This document shows positions 1-6,149 of a stretch of DNA of 6,793 nucleotides, piece after piece (the first letter of the stretch is position 1; each line of letters opens with the position of its first letter). The notes beneath the pieces are model-generated. The model did no database searches. It saw only the letters and a program-made list of their open reading frames with translations, and was not told the DNA's origin. Location of the stretch: contig JANYDZ010000143.1 in assembly GCA_025363375.1 (NCBI GenBank), positions 1 to 6,793 on the forward strand, given 5' to 3'. This DNA is from Hyphomicrobiales bacterium (lineage in GTDB: Bacteria > Pseudomonadota > Alphaproteobacteria > Rhizobiales > Beijerinckiaceae). Both the position numbers and the translations under genes were made by a program.

Positions 1-161
1 TTTTGCAGCTTCTCGCCGTAGAGCCGCGCGATCGTGTCCATGCCCGAGCCCGCCGCGAGCGGCAGCACAAGGGTGACGGCGCGCGTGGGGAAGGTTTGCG
101 CGGCTGCGGGCGCGCCGGTCAGCGCCAACAACGCCGCCGCCAGTGTGATGAGCCTGTGCAT
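1..161 (-). CDS. Bug/TctC-family tricarboxylate-type solute-binding protein, N-terminal fragment (cut by window edge)
   Basis: The first 53 codons are visible; the rest lies beyond the left edge. Residues 1-21 form a Sec signal peptide (basic MHR, then a Leu/Ala-rich core, with an AAA-Q cleavage site). The mature start, FPTRAVTLVLPLAAGSGMD followed by TIARLYGEKL, matches the opening of the Bug (TctC-like) family, where a 'YPxKPVxLVVPxxxGxxxDxxAR' pattern forms the first strand and the ligand loop. Known members are periplasmic receptors of about 320 residues that bind carboxylates or other small organic acids, some serving TctAB transporters and many being orphans. The ATG at 161 is preceded by GGGAGA about 9-10 bases upstream, a good ribosome binding site. 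It follows the GGDEF-EAL gene on the same strand after 84 bp with no clear terminator between. The ligand cannot be predicted from this fragment. Confidence 0.85.
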   Translation of the reverse strand, partial: MHRLITLAAALLALTGAPAAAQTFPTRAVTLVLPLAAGSGMDTIARLYGEKLQ

Positions 162-245
162 GATGCGTGTCTCCCGCGGGCGCGCCCGATATTGAAACGC
201 TTGTCTAGCCGTTTGGCGCGGCAAGGCCAATGGCGCCTGCGCCGC

Positions 246-2246
246 TCATGCGCTCATGCGCTCGCCGACCACAAGGCCGGCGGCGGTCAGGCGTTGGGTC
301 TCGCGCAGCAGATAGGGGCCGACCCGGTCGTTCGCCATCGGCTGGGCGAAGAAGTAGCCCTGCACGGTGTGGCAGCCGAGCGACTGCGCCACCCGCAGTT
401 GATCGTGGGTCTCGACGCCTTCGGCGACGCAGGCCAGATCGAGGTTGCGGCAGAGATCGACGATGGTTTTGACGATGTTGCGCGAGGCCTTGTTGCCCTC
501 GATGTCGGCGATAAAGCCGCGGTCGATCTTGATGCGGTCGAGAGGCAGCTTTTGCACATAGGCGAGGCTCGAATAGCCGCAGCCGAAATCATCGAGCGAA
601 ACGCGCGCGTTGAGCGCTTTCAGCATCTCCAGCGATCGGCGCGCCTGTTCAAAATCCACCAACACGGCGGTCTCGGTGATTTCAAAATCGAGGCGATGGA
701 TCGGGAACTTCTCGCTCTTCAGGATTCCGACGATGCGCGCCATCGCGCCGGGCGAGGCGATGTCGAAAGTGGAGAGATTGAACGAGACGCGCAACTGCCC
801 GGGCCAGCCCGCCGCCGCGCGCAACGTCTTGCGCAGCAGCACGCGCGTCAGCTTGTTGACCAGGTTGTAGCGCTCTGCGAGAGGGATGAATGTATCGGGC
901 GGAATTTCGCCGAGCTTGGGGCTTGTCCAGCGGGCGAGCGCTTCAAAGCCGATGGTTTTGCCCGTTCGGGTATCGGTGATGGGCTGAAAGACGACCGACA
1001 TTTCCGCTTCGAGATCGGCGGAGCGCAGGTGCCGTGCGACCAGCCCGGCCTCGCGAATTTTGCGCTCGTGCTTGGCGGAGAAGACGACAACGCCGCGCTT
1101 GCCGTCCTTGGCGTGGTGGAGCGCGTAGTCGGCGCGCTCGAACAATTGTTCCGCCGTGCCCGCCGCCCGCGGAAAAACCGCAAAGCCAATGGAGCCGGAG
1201 ATCTGCACGCGGATTTGCGGCATATCGAAGGGCTCTTGCAGCGCCTTTGTCAGGATGCGTCCGAGTTCGCGCACATCGGCGTCGTCGCCCGGTTTCGTCA
1301 TGACGAGCCCGAACTCGTCGCCGCCCAGCCGCGCCAATATGTCGCGTGGGCCGCACATGGGCCGGAGGCGCTCGGCGACCATGAGCAGCAATTGATCGCC
1401 GCAGGCGTGGCCGTAAATGTCGTTCACCGGCTTGAAGCCGTCGAGATCGATCAGGCCGACGGCGATTTTCCGCTGCTGGCTCGCGGCCTCCGCCAGCATT
1501 GCTTCGAGATCCGCCAGAAAGCGCCGCCGGTTCGGCAGGCCGGTGAGGGCGTCGAGATTGGCGAGGCGGAAATTGTCGTCGCTCAGGCGCCGCGTTTCGG
1601 CCTGCCGCGCGATGAGCCCCTGTCTGGCCTGCGCGAGATCGACGAAGTCGCGGTGATGGCGGCACGCGACGAAGGCCATGGCGCCCGCGACAAACACCAG
1701 GTTGAAGGCGATGGATGTGACGACGGCGTTGCCCGAAGACGCGAGAAAGACGCTGAACGGGATGACGCCCGTGACAAACAGCAACGCCGAAGCGCTGGTC
1801 AAATGCGTCAGGCAGATCAGGCAGCCGAGCACAGTAACGGACATGAAAAACGCGACCTGGCTTTGCTCATACGGGCCGCCATGGGGATACAGCAGCATGC
1901 ACCAGGACGTGATGGCGCTGCTGAGGGCGGCGGTCAGAAGAGCCATCGATTGCAAACGCCTGGCGATTTGCGCGTCGTCGAGTTGCGCCGCCTGGCTTCG
2001 GCGCCAGACGATCAGGCGGGCGAGACAGACCAGGCTCAGGACGAGCGGAAAATAAATCGAAAGCGCGGCCGGCGCGATGGCGGCATGCGTGTAGCCGACC
2101 GACAAGGCATTGGCGATCAGCACGCAATACAGCACAGGCATCTGTTTCGTCAGGGCGTTGAACTGCGCGCGGTTCAGCGTGGGATCGTTGCTTGCGCCTT
2201 CCCGGCGCGCCAGCAGCCTGGTTGCCCAATCCAGAAAATGAGTCAT
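246..2246 (-). CDS. Membrane-anchored GGDEF-EAL protein (cyclic-di-GMP synthase/phosphodiesterase)
   Basis: A 666-residue inner-membrane protein for cyclic-di-GMP turnover. Residues 37-195 contain about six hydrophobic segments (near 37-57, 62-80, 99-119, 131-150, 152-170 and 178-195), an N-terminal sensor or anchor region that I cannot assign to a named family. A short linker (196-228) leads to a GGDEF domain (about 229-392) with DALTGLPNRRRF, metal Asp267 and intact GGDEF at 308-312. The inhibitory RxxD site is degenerate: Gly299 replaces Arg, while Asp302 remains. The EAL domain (about 410-650) keeps every expected catalytic residue: EAL at 435-437, Asn490, Glu522, Asp552-Asp553 in DDFGCG, Lys573 in KID, Glu609 in AEGVE and Gln629 in QGY. 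Phosphodiesterase activity is therefore likely; cyclase activity is possible but may only provide GTP sensing. The ATG at 2246 precedes the first membrane segment; the upstream CAGG is a modest ribosome binding site. It lies 73 bp after the multicopper-oxidase-like gene. Confidence 0.95.
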   Translation of the reverse strand: MTHFLDWATRLLARREGASNDPTLNRAQFNALTKQMPVLYCVLIANALSVGYTHAAIAPAALSIYFPLVLSLVCLARLIVWRRSQAAQLDDAQIARRLQSMALLTAALSSAITSWCMLLYPHGGPYEQSQVAFFMSVTVLGCLICLTHLTSASALLFVTGVIPFSVFLASSGNAVVTSIAFNLVFVAGAMAFVACRHHRDFVDLAQARQGLIARQAETRRLSDDNFRLANLDALTGLPNRRRFLADLEAMLAEAASQQRKIAVGLIDLDGFKPVNDIYGHACGDQLLLMVAERLRPMCGPRDILARLGGDEFGLVMTKPGDDADVRELGRILTKALQEPFDMPQIRVQISGSIGFAVFPRAAGTAEQLFERADYALHHAKDGKRGVVVFSAKHERKIREAGLVARHLRSADLEAEMSVVFQPITDTRTGKTIGFEALARWTSPKLGEIPPDTFIPLAERYNLVNKLTRVLLRKTLRAAAGWPGQLRVSFNLSTFDIASPGAMARIVGILKSEKFPIHRLDFEITETAVLVDFEQARRSLEMLKALNARVSLDDFGCGYSSLAYVQKLPLDRIKIDRGFIADIEGNKASRNIVKTIVDLCRNLDLACVAEGVETHDQLRVAQSLGCHTVQGYFFAQPMANDRVGPYLLRETQRLTAAGLVVGERMSA

Positions 2247-2319
2247 TTATTAACCTGATCTGCCCCTGCGTCACTATGGTGCCGTAAGGTAAACAGGGCG
2301 TTGCTTTCCTGGTCGTGCG

Positions 2320-3687
2320 CTACCTGACTTCGAACCAGGCGGAGGCGCCGCTCATGGCGTGCTCAAGGATCGTGCTTTCAATCAGCCATTTTCCAGGATT
2401 GTCGGCGACGAAAGCGACGCGCACCGGCCTGCCTGGCGAGATAATCACGCTGTCGCGCCAATAGGGCTCCCAGCCGTCGTCGAGCAGATGCAGCACGCGC
2501 ATGTGATGGCCGTGCAGGTGCAGGGTCTGCGCGACCTTGGTCTGGTTGAAAAAGCCGAGCGACACCGGCTGTCCCCTCGGCACGCTGAACAGCGGCCTGG
2601 CGCCGGGCGCGCCCGACACGCCGTTGATCATGAAGGCCTGCCGCGGGTCTTTGGACTCAGCTGCCTCGATGGTGAGATCGAGGCGTTTGGCGTTCTGCAA
2701 TTTGATTTCGGGCGGCAGGCGCGGATTTTGCGGCAGGCTGGCCATGGCCGGACGCGCCAGCGCCGGGCGGCCTTTGGCGCGCAACGCGAGCAGCACGCGG
2801 TCCTGCTCGTCGCCCTTGTCCGCCCTGAGGCCGCCGCCGCGCAGCAAAATACGCGCTTCCCTTTCGGCATCCGCGGGCATGTCGAACAGGATGTCGAAGC
2901 GCGCGCCGGGGCCGACGGGCACAATATTGCGCACGGGGGCAAAGGCGTCGCAGGGCTGTCCGTCGATGGCGATCACCATGGGGCTGAGATTGTCGAAGAT
3001 GATCCCCGTCATGCGCGCGTTGCAGGCGTTGAGCAGACGCAGGCGCACGCGCGCGCCCGGCGCGAAAGTCATGACTTCATGCGGTTGTTTCGCGTTGACG
3101 GTGATCAGCGGGCCGATGCGGCCTTCGCCCGCGACATCGGCGGGGTCAAGAAAGGCGCCGGCGATGCCGCCGTTTTCGTCGAGTTTGCAATCGTCGAGAA
3201 CCAGCAGCACGTCGTGGTCGCCGACCGGCGGCGTTTCCTCCTCGACAATCAACACGCCAAACAGGCCGCGCCCCTTTTGCTCGGCGGCAAAGGGAAACGC
3301 GCTGGCGCGATACCAGAACAGCCCGCTGTCGGGCGGCGTGAAACGATATTCGAAGGAGGAGCCCGGCGCGACGGGCGCCTGCGTGAGCCCCGCCGCGCCG
3401 TCCATCGCATTGACGATGCGCACGCCATGCCAGTGGATCGCCGTTGGCTGCTTGAGCTTGTTGACGAGCTGGACCCGCAATTCCTCGCCTTTCTGCACGC
3501 GCAGGAGCGGGCCGGGAACGGTTCCCTCAAAGCCCCACACCGGTGTTTCCGCCGCGGGCTCAGGCAGCAGGCGCAGCGAACCCTCGCGCGCTTCCAGAAC
3601 GCGCGCCGCGCCGCCCGGCGTTTGCGCGCGCGCGATTGCCGGCAGCAGAAGCGCGCTGGCGATCATGTCGCGCCGCGTGAATGGCAT
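2320..3687 (-). CDS. Tat-exported multicopper-oxidase-like protein with degenerate copper sites
   Basis: A 455-residue three-cupredoxin-domain protein of the multicopper oxidase family. Residues 1-21 are a Tat signal (TRRDM, hydrophobic ASALLLPAIA, ARA-Q cleavage), implying periplasmic export in folded form. Domain 1 (about 45-150) has the family core GTVPGPLLRVQKGE and the copper motif HWH at 85-87. Domain 2 covers about 160-280, and domain 3 (about 350-455) has HLHGH at 390-394. Other ligands are gone: the expected WYHxH is WYRAS (Arg127, Ser129); the first type 1 His of HPxHLH is Gln387; the HCH of the last motif is Glu437-Ser438-Thr439; and the axial Met position is Ala448. His443 of the last motif remains. 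Without the type 1 Cys and with half the trinuclear histidines missing, ordinary substrate oxidation coupled to O2 reduction is unlikely. FtsP/SufI is a known precedent for a copper-free family member, but orthology to it is not shown. The reading frame is uninterrupted and well conserved in the core, so this looks like a repurposed protein and not a pseudogene. The start gives an intact Tat signal, although its ribosome binding site is weak. Confidence 0.93.
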   Translation of the reverse strand: MPFTRRDMIASALLLPAIARAQTPGGAARVLEAREGSLRLLPEPAAETPVWGFEGTVPGPLLRVQKGEELRVQLVNKLKQPTAIHWHGVRIVNAMDGAAGLTQAPVAPGSSFEYRFTPPDSGLFWYRASAFPFAAEQKGRGLFGVLIVEEETPPVGDHDVLLVLDDCKLDENGGIAGAFLDPADVAGEGRIGPLITVNAKQPHEVMTFAPGARVRLRLLNACNARMTGIIFDNLSPMVIAIDGQPCDAFAPVRNIVPVGPGARFDILFDMPADAEREARILLRGGGLRADKGDEQDRVLLALRAKGRPALARPAMASLPQNPRLPPEIKLQNAKRLDLTIEAAESKDPRQAFMINGVSGAPGARPLFSVPRGQPVSLGFFNQTKVAQTLHLHGHHMRVLHLLDDGWEPYWRDSVIISPGRPVRVAFVADNPGKWLIESTILEHAMSGASAWFEVR

Positions 3688-3730
3688 GGTTTCGTCGTCC
3701 CGCGTTGATTCCCTTTTTATAGGTGGTAAT

Positions 3731-3758
3731 GCGCGCGACGGCGAGCCCGTCCGCGCGC
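3731..3758. repeat. GC-rich inverted repeat between the hydrolase and multicopper-oxidase-like genes
   Basis: The arm GCGCGCGACGG (3731-3741) pairs with CCGTCCGCGCGC (3747-3758) around a 5-base loop, giving 11 base pairs with one bulged C at 3752. It lies in the 93-bp gap after the metallo-beta-lactamase-fold gene (stop at 3781) and before the start of the multicopper-oxidase-like gene at 3687. It could attenuate or stabilise the minus-strand transcript. No U-run follows on either strand, so it is not a canonical intrinsic terminator. An A/T-rich stretch (ATAAAAAGGG on the minus strand, 3711-3720) follows at the upstream edge of the oxidase-like gene and might hold a promoter, but no convincing -35/-10 pair is seen. 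Confidence 0.4.
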
Positions 3759-3780
3759 GGGATTCGCGCGGCGCGCCCTT

Positions 3781-4851
3781 TCACCGGGGTTTGCCGTTGT
3801 TCACGCGCGTGTCAAAACAGGTGGGCTCGCGATAGGTTTTCGACACCGTCACGAGATCGGGCTTCTCGTCCTTCAGCGCCTGAAAGACAGGTTCAATCGC
3901 GCGCCAGAGACCGTGGTTGGCGGCGTCGTGGTGCGCTGGCATGAACACATCGGGTTTGTAGACGCGCAGATATTCGAGGCCCTGTTCCGCCGTGAGATTG
4001 TTGAGATAGGAGGCCGCCACCGCCGCCAGCGCCAGATCGACGCGCCCGACGCGCGCCATCGCGGCTTTCTCATAATCCGTCACGCGTCCGCCGCTGTTGC
4101 GGTAGTAGATGCGAAAACCACTGTCGAGCGTGATCAGATAGGCGATGGTGCCTTCCGCGACCACGCGCCTGTCGGAGGTTCCGCGGGCGCGGATGGCAAC
4201 CTGCTCGGCGAGTTCCTCGTCGGTTGGTTGTTTCGCCGTGCGTCTCAGCGCGCCCTCGAAAGCGTCGACAAGCGTCGGCGGCGGCTCGCCGTGGCGGCCA
4301 AGGATGGGCTCGATTTTGAAAGAGCCAAGCTGAAACTCTTCACCGCCGCGCCCCGTCACCGTGCGCACCTGTTTGGCTTCAATCGCCTGGGTCGCGAGCT
4401 TTTCCGTCGTCACAGGCGCGCCGACGACGATTGCGCCGGTGCGCGCGCCAACGGACGCGGCGTCCGACATATGATCAAAATGGCCATGCCCCAGCAGAAT
4501 GCCGTTGGCGCGTTTGATGTCGTCCGCTTTGAAGCCAAGCGAGGGATAAAGGCGCCCGCGGTCGAAGTAGGCGTCGAGCAGAAGAATTTGCCCGTTGTAA
4601 ACGAGTTCGTAATTGGCAAAGCCCGTCCAGCGCACCGCGAGCGTGCCGGCGTTTTTCGGCATGGCGCCGCCTGTGGCCGCCAGCGTCAACGCGTGACAGG
4701 CGGGATCGCGCGGCTCAGTGTTGGCGGCCGCGTCGTTGTCGAGCGCGGGAAATTGCGACGCGCGCGGATCATCGAAAGGGCGCGCGCTCGCGGTTTGCGC
4801 GAGGGCCGCGGCTGCAAGCAGCGTGATCGTCAGGAATGCCCGTTTCGCCAT
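3781..4851 (-). CDS. Exported metallo-beta-lactamase-fold metallohydrolase (UlaG-like branch)
   Basis: A 356-residue protein with a Sec signal peptide (residues 1-23, ending TASA before RPF), so it probably acts in the periplasm. The fold's signature HGHFDH is at 122-127 (His122, His124, Asp126, His127), preceded by the strand ILLLDAYFDRG (89-99), typical of UlaG/RomA-like members. Further candidate metal ligands are His187 (GRHGEP) and His307/His308 (PAHHD). The segment where a bridging 'GD' aspartate is usually found reads YYRNSGGRVTD (249-259), so the bridging ligand is unclear. Residues 190-230 form a charged insert. The substrate is unknown; known relatives hydrolyse lactones, phosphodiesters or N-acyl phospholipids. 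The ATG at 4851 has GGAG 9-12 bases upstream and lies only 24 bp after the substrate-binding protein gene, so the two are very likely one transcription unit. Confidence 0.9.
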   Translation of the reverse strand: MAKRAFLTITLLAAAALAQTASARPFDDPRASQFPALDNDAAANTEPRDPACHALTLAATGGAMPKNAGTLAVRWTGFANYELVYNGQILLLDAYFDRGRLYPSLGFKADDIKRANGILLGHGHFDHMSDAASVGARTGAIVVGAPVTTEKLATQAIEAKQVRTVTGRGGEEFQLGSFKIEPILGRHGEPPPTLVDAFEGALRRTAKQPTDEELAEQVAIRARGTSDRRVVAEGTIAYLITLDSGFRIYYRNSGGRVTDYEKAAMARVGRVDLALAAVAASYLNNLTAEQGLEYLRVYKPDVFMPAHHDAANHGLWRAIEPVFQALKDEKPDLVTVSKTYREPTCFDTRVNNGKPR

Positions 4852-4875
4852 CGTGTTCGCTCCGGTTTGTCGTTG

Positions 4876-5835
4876 TCATTTCCCGCGCAAAAACCGCTCG
4901 TCGAAAAGTCCCTGCGCCGGCGGCATGGTGTCGAGCGTGCCGATCTCCACGAGGGAGCGCCGGATGACATCGACGGCTTTGGGTTCGAAACGCCCGCTGT
5001 CGCGCAGCATCTTCGTGATCTCGACATCGTAGGAGGCGCGCGCGGCCTCCTCGCTGATGCCCAGCGTTTTCGCGGCGACGCGAATGACGGCTTCCTTGTT
5101 GCCGCGCGCGTAGGTTACGGAGCGAAACCAGCCATCGACGAATTTCTGCACGAGATCGGGCCGCGCCGCGATGAGTTTGTCGCGCGCGAACAGAACGTTC
5201 GAATGAAAATCGGCGACGAGATCGCCAAGGCTGGTGAAAACTTTCGACGCGCCGTTGATTTGCGCTTCGTAACCGGTCGCCGCGCCCATGACGACCCCGT
5301 CGATGTCGCCGGCTTTCATCGCGGCGAGGGACGTGCGCGAGGCGCCCGAGGGAAACGTGTTGATGCCCTTGGGTCCCCAGCCCTTCTGCCGCGCGATTTC
5401 GTGAACCATCCAGTCGGTGAGCGAGCCCGACGACGTGACGCCGATGGTCTTGCCTTTTAGATCGTCGAGGCTTTGCAATCTGGCGTCGGCGCGCACGCTC
5501 AACACCATGTTGAAAGGCGCGCCGCTGACGGCGGCGATGGCGGTGGCCGGCACGCCTTTGACGGGATAGGCGAGGCCGGGGCCGGAGCCAAAGCCCAGAT
5601 CGATGGAGTCGGAAACGAGCGATTGAATCGTCGGCGCCTCGCCGCCGAACATGATGCCTTCGACCTCGAGGCCGAGCTCTTTCCAGATGCCCGCTTCCGT
5701 GCCGAGTTCGATCAATGTCAGGATCATCGGCGGGCCGGATTTGCCAACGCGCAGCTTGTCCTGCGCGAGGGCGGGGGAGGCCATGAGGAGGGCCAGGGCG
5801 GCGAGGCAAAAGAATTTCAGCGAAGTTGAGCGCAT
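4876..5835 (-). CDS. ABC transporter substrate-binding protein, NMT1/THI5 (SsuA/TauA)-like
   Basis: A 319-residue periplasmic receptor of the type II binding-protein fold. Residues 1-24 form a Sec signal peptide (MRSTSLKFF, hydrophobic LAALALLMA, ALA-Q). Family landmarks are the first lobe GIWKELGLEVEGIMFGG (49-65), the ligand-lobe SDSIDLGFGSGP (75-86), the SLDDLKGKTIGV hinge strand (122-133), AAMKAGDIDGVVMG (171-184) and a helical C-terminus. Relatives bind sulfonates, taurine, nitrate-like ions, pyrimidine precursors or aromatic acids; the ligand here cannot be assigned. I chose ATG 5835 over the in-frame ATG at 5904 because AGGGGA sits 5 bases before it and it begins a clean signal peptide; the longer form would add 23 unlikely residues. 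No permease or ATPase gene is adjacent; the next gene downstream encodes the exported metallohydrolase. A divergent cupin gene lies upstream. Confidence 0.93.
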   Translation of the reverse strand: MRSTSLKFFCLAALALLMASPALAQDKLRVGKSGPPMILTLIELGTEAGIWKELGLEVEGIMFGGEAPTIQSLVSDSIDLGFGSGPGLAYPVKGVPATAIAAVSGAPFNMVLSVRADARLQSLDDLKGKTIGVTSSGSLTDWMVHEIARQKGWGPKGINTFPSGASRTSLAAMKAGDIDGVVMGAATGYEAQINGASKVFTSLGDLVADFHSNVLFARDKLIAARPDLVQKFVDGWFRSVTYARGNKEAVIRVAAKTLGISEEAARASYDVEITKMLRDSGRFEPKAVDVIRRSLVEIGTLDTMPPAQGLFDERFLRGK

Positions 5836-5861
5836 TGGGGTCCCCTGCGATGCCACAACAA

Positions 5862-6005
5862 TTATTGAGGGCGGGCGCGACGCGCAAGCCGCCACGCCGC
5901 CCAATCGCTCGCCATCAGCCCCGGCGCACGTTCGGCCCGGCTGCGGGCCTGCATGAAAAATTTGGCGGCTGGGGCTTCAGGCGCGTTTTCCGGGACAATG
6001 GTCAC
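5862..6005 (-). CDS. Possible small ORF, 47 residues, unknown
   Basis: A frame beginning with GTG at 6005 is preceded by AGAGG with 5 bases of spacing, and ends at TAA 26 bp before the substrate-binding protein start. The product would be a short basic peptide beginning VTIVPENAPEAPAAKFF and ending in an Arg-rich stretch (WRLARRARPQ). The same frame stays open to a TTG at 6044, but that would place the start inside the dyad and has no ribosome binding site. I recognise no family, and a frame of this length arises easily by chance in GC-rich DNA. It may equally be leader sequence of the downstream operon. Confidence 0.2.
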   Translation of the reverse strand: MTIVPENAPEAPAAKFFMQARSRAERAPGLMASDWAAWRLARRARPQ

Positions 6006-6023
6006 GGGCGCCTCTTCAAGGTA

Positions 6024-6042
6024 GATACCAATTGTGGGTATC
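6024..6042. promoter_or_regulatory. 19-bp dyad, candidate transcription-factor operator
   Basis: GATACC (6024-6029) and GGTATC (6037-6042) are perfect inverted 6-base arms separated by 7 bases (AATTGTG), in the A/T-rich part of the divergent intergenic region. The centre is about 117 bases before the cupin start and about 198 bases before the binding-protein start. Arm length, spacing and location fit an operator bound by a dimeric helix-turn-helix regulator (LysR, GntR or TetR type). The regulator gene is not in the window, and the family cannot be decided from one site. Confidence 0.5.
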
Positions 6043-6149
6043 AAAATATTTGCAGAGGTTCAATCTTCCGGCCCTCAAAAAATCTGCTCGCCGTCCAACG
6101 ATTCTCCGATAGTCTCGGCCAAAGTCGTGAACTGGAAACCGGACCCGCC

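Larger units (their letters stand above)
5836..6149. other. Divergent intergenic region
   Basis: These 314 bases separate the divergently transcribed binding-protein and cupin genes and should carry promoters for both. The right half (about 6010-6090) is richer in A/T than its surroundings and includes CAAAATATTTGC beside a 19-bp dyad. A 6-bp GC hairpin (GGCCCG, loop GCTG, CGGGCC) occupies 5934-5949 without a T-run. I could not pick a convincing sigma-70 or stress-sigma -35/-10 pair on either strand. A weak small-ORF candidate (5862-6005) is listed separately. Confidence 0.6.

Noticed and set aside
162..245. Possible terminator between the GGDEF-EAL and Bug-family genes, and the tandem CGCTCATG repeat near 244-259.
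   Set aside because: The only stem found (TTGGC/GCCAA, near 213-231) is short and lacks a T-run on the minus strand. The octamer occurs just twice at the gene's 3' end and looks incidental.
3..2258. A 751-codon plus-strand frame antisense to the GGDEF-EAL gene.
   Set aside because: The opposite strand has complete GGDEF and EAL domains with all active-site residues. The antisense product is low-complexity and Arg/Gln/Ala-rich with no recognisable motif, as expected when GC-rich coding DNA leaves the opposite frame free of stops.
2320..3687. Calling the multicopper-oxidase-like gene a pseudogene.
   Set aside because: The frame is uninterrupted, the Tat signal is intact and non-ligand core motifs are preserved, which argues for a functional but altered protein.
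2359..3708. A 449-codon plus-strand frame, and another at 2537-3835, antisense to the multicopper-oxidase-like gene.
   Set aside because: Both are shadows of a clear cupredoxin gene; their translations show no fold signature or start signal.
3913..5460. A 515-codon plus-strand frame antisense to the hydrolase and binding-protein genes.
   Set aside because: It crosses two well-supported minus-strand genes and the 24-bp gap between them, with no domain signal of its own.
5837..5845. Palindrome GGGGTCCCC overlapping the binding-protein ribosome binding site.
   Set aside because: Too short to fold with a usable loop; it results from the purine-rich ribosome binding site followed by a C-run.
5836..5904. 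Longer form of the substrate-binding protein starting at ATG 5904.
   Set aside because: It would bury the signal peptide behind 23 residues of atypical sequence, whereas ATG 5835 has a strong ribosome binding site 5 bases upstream.
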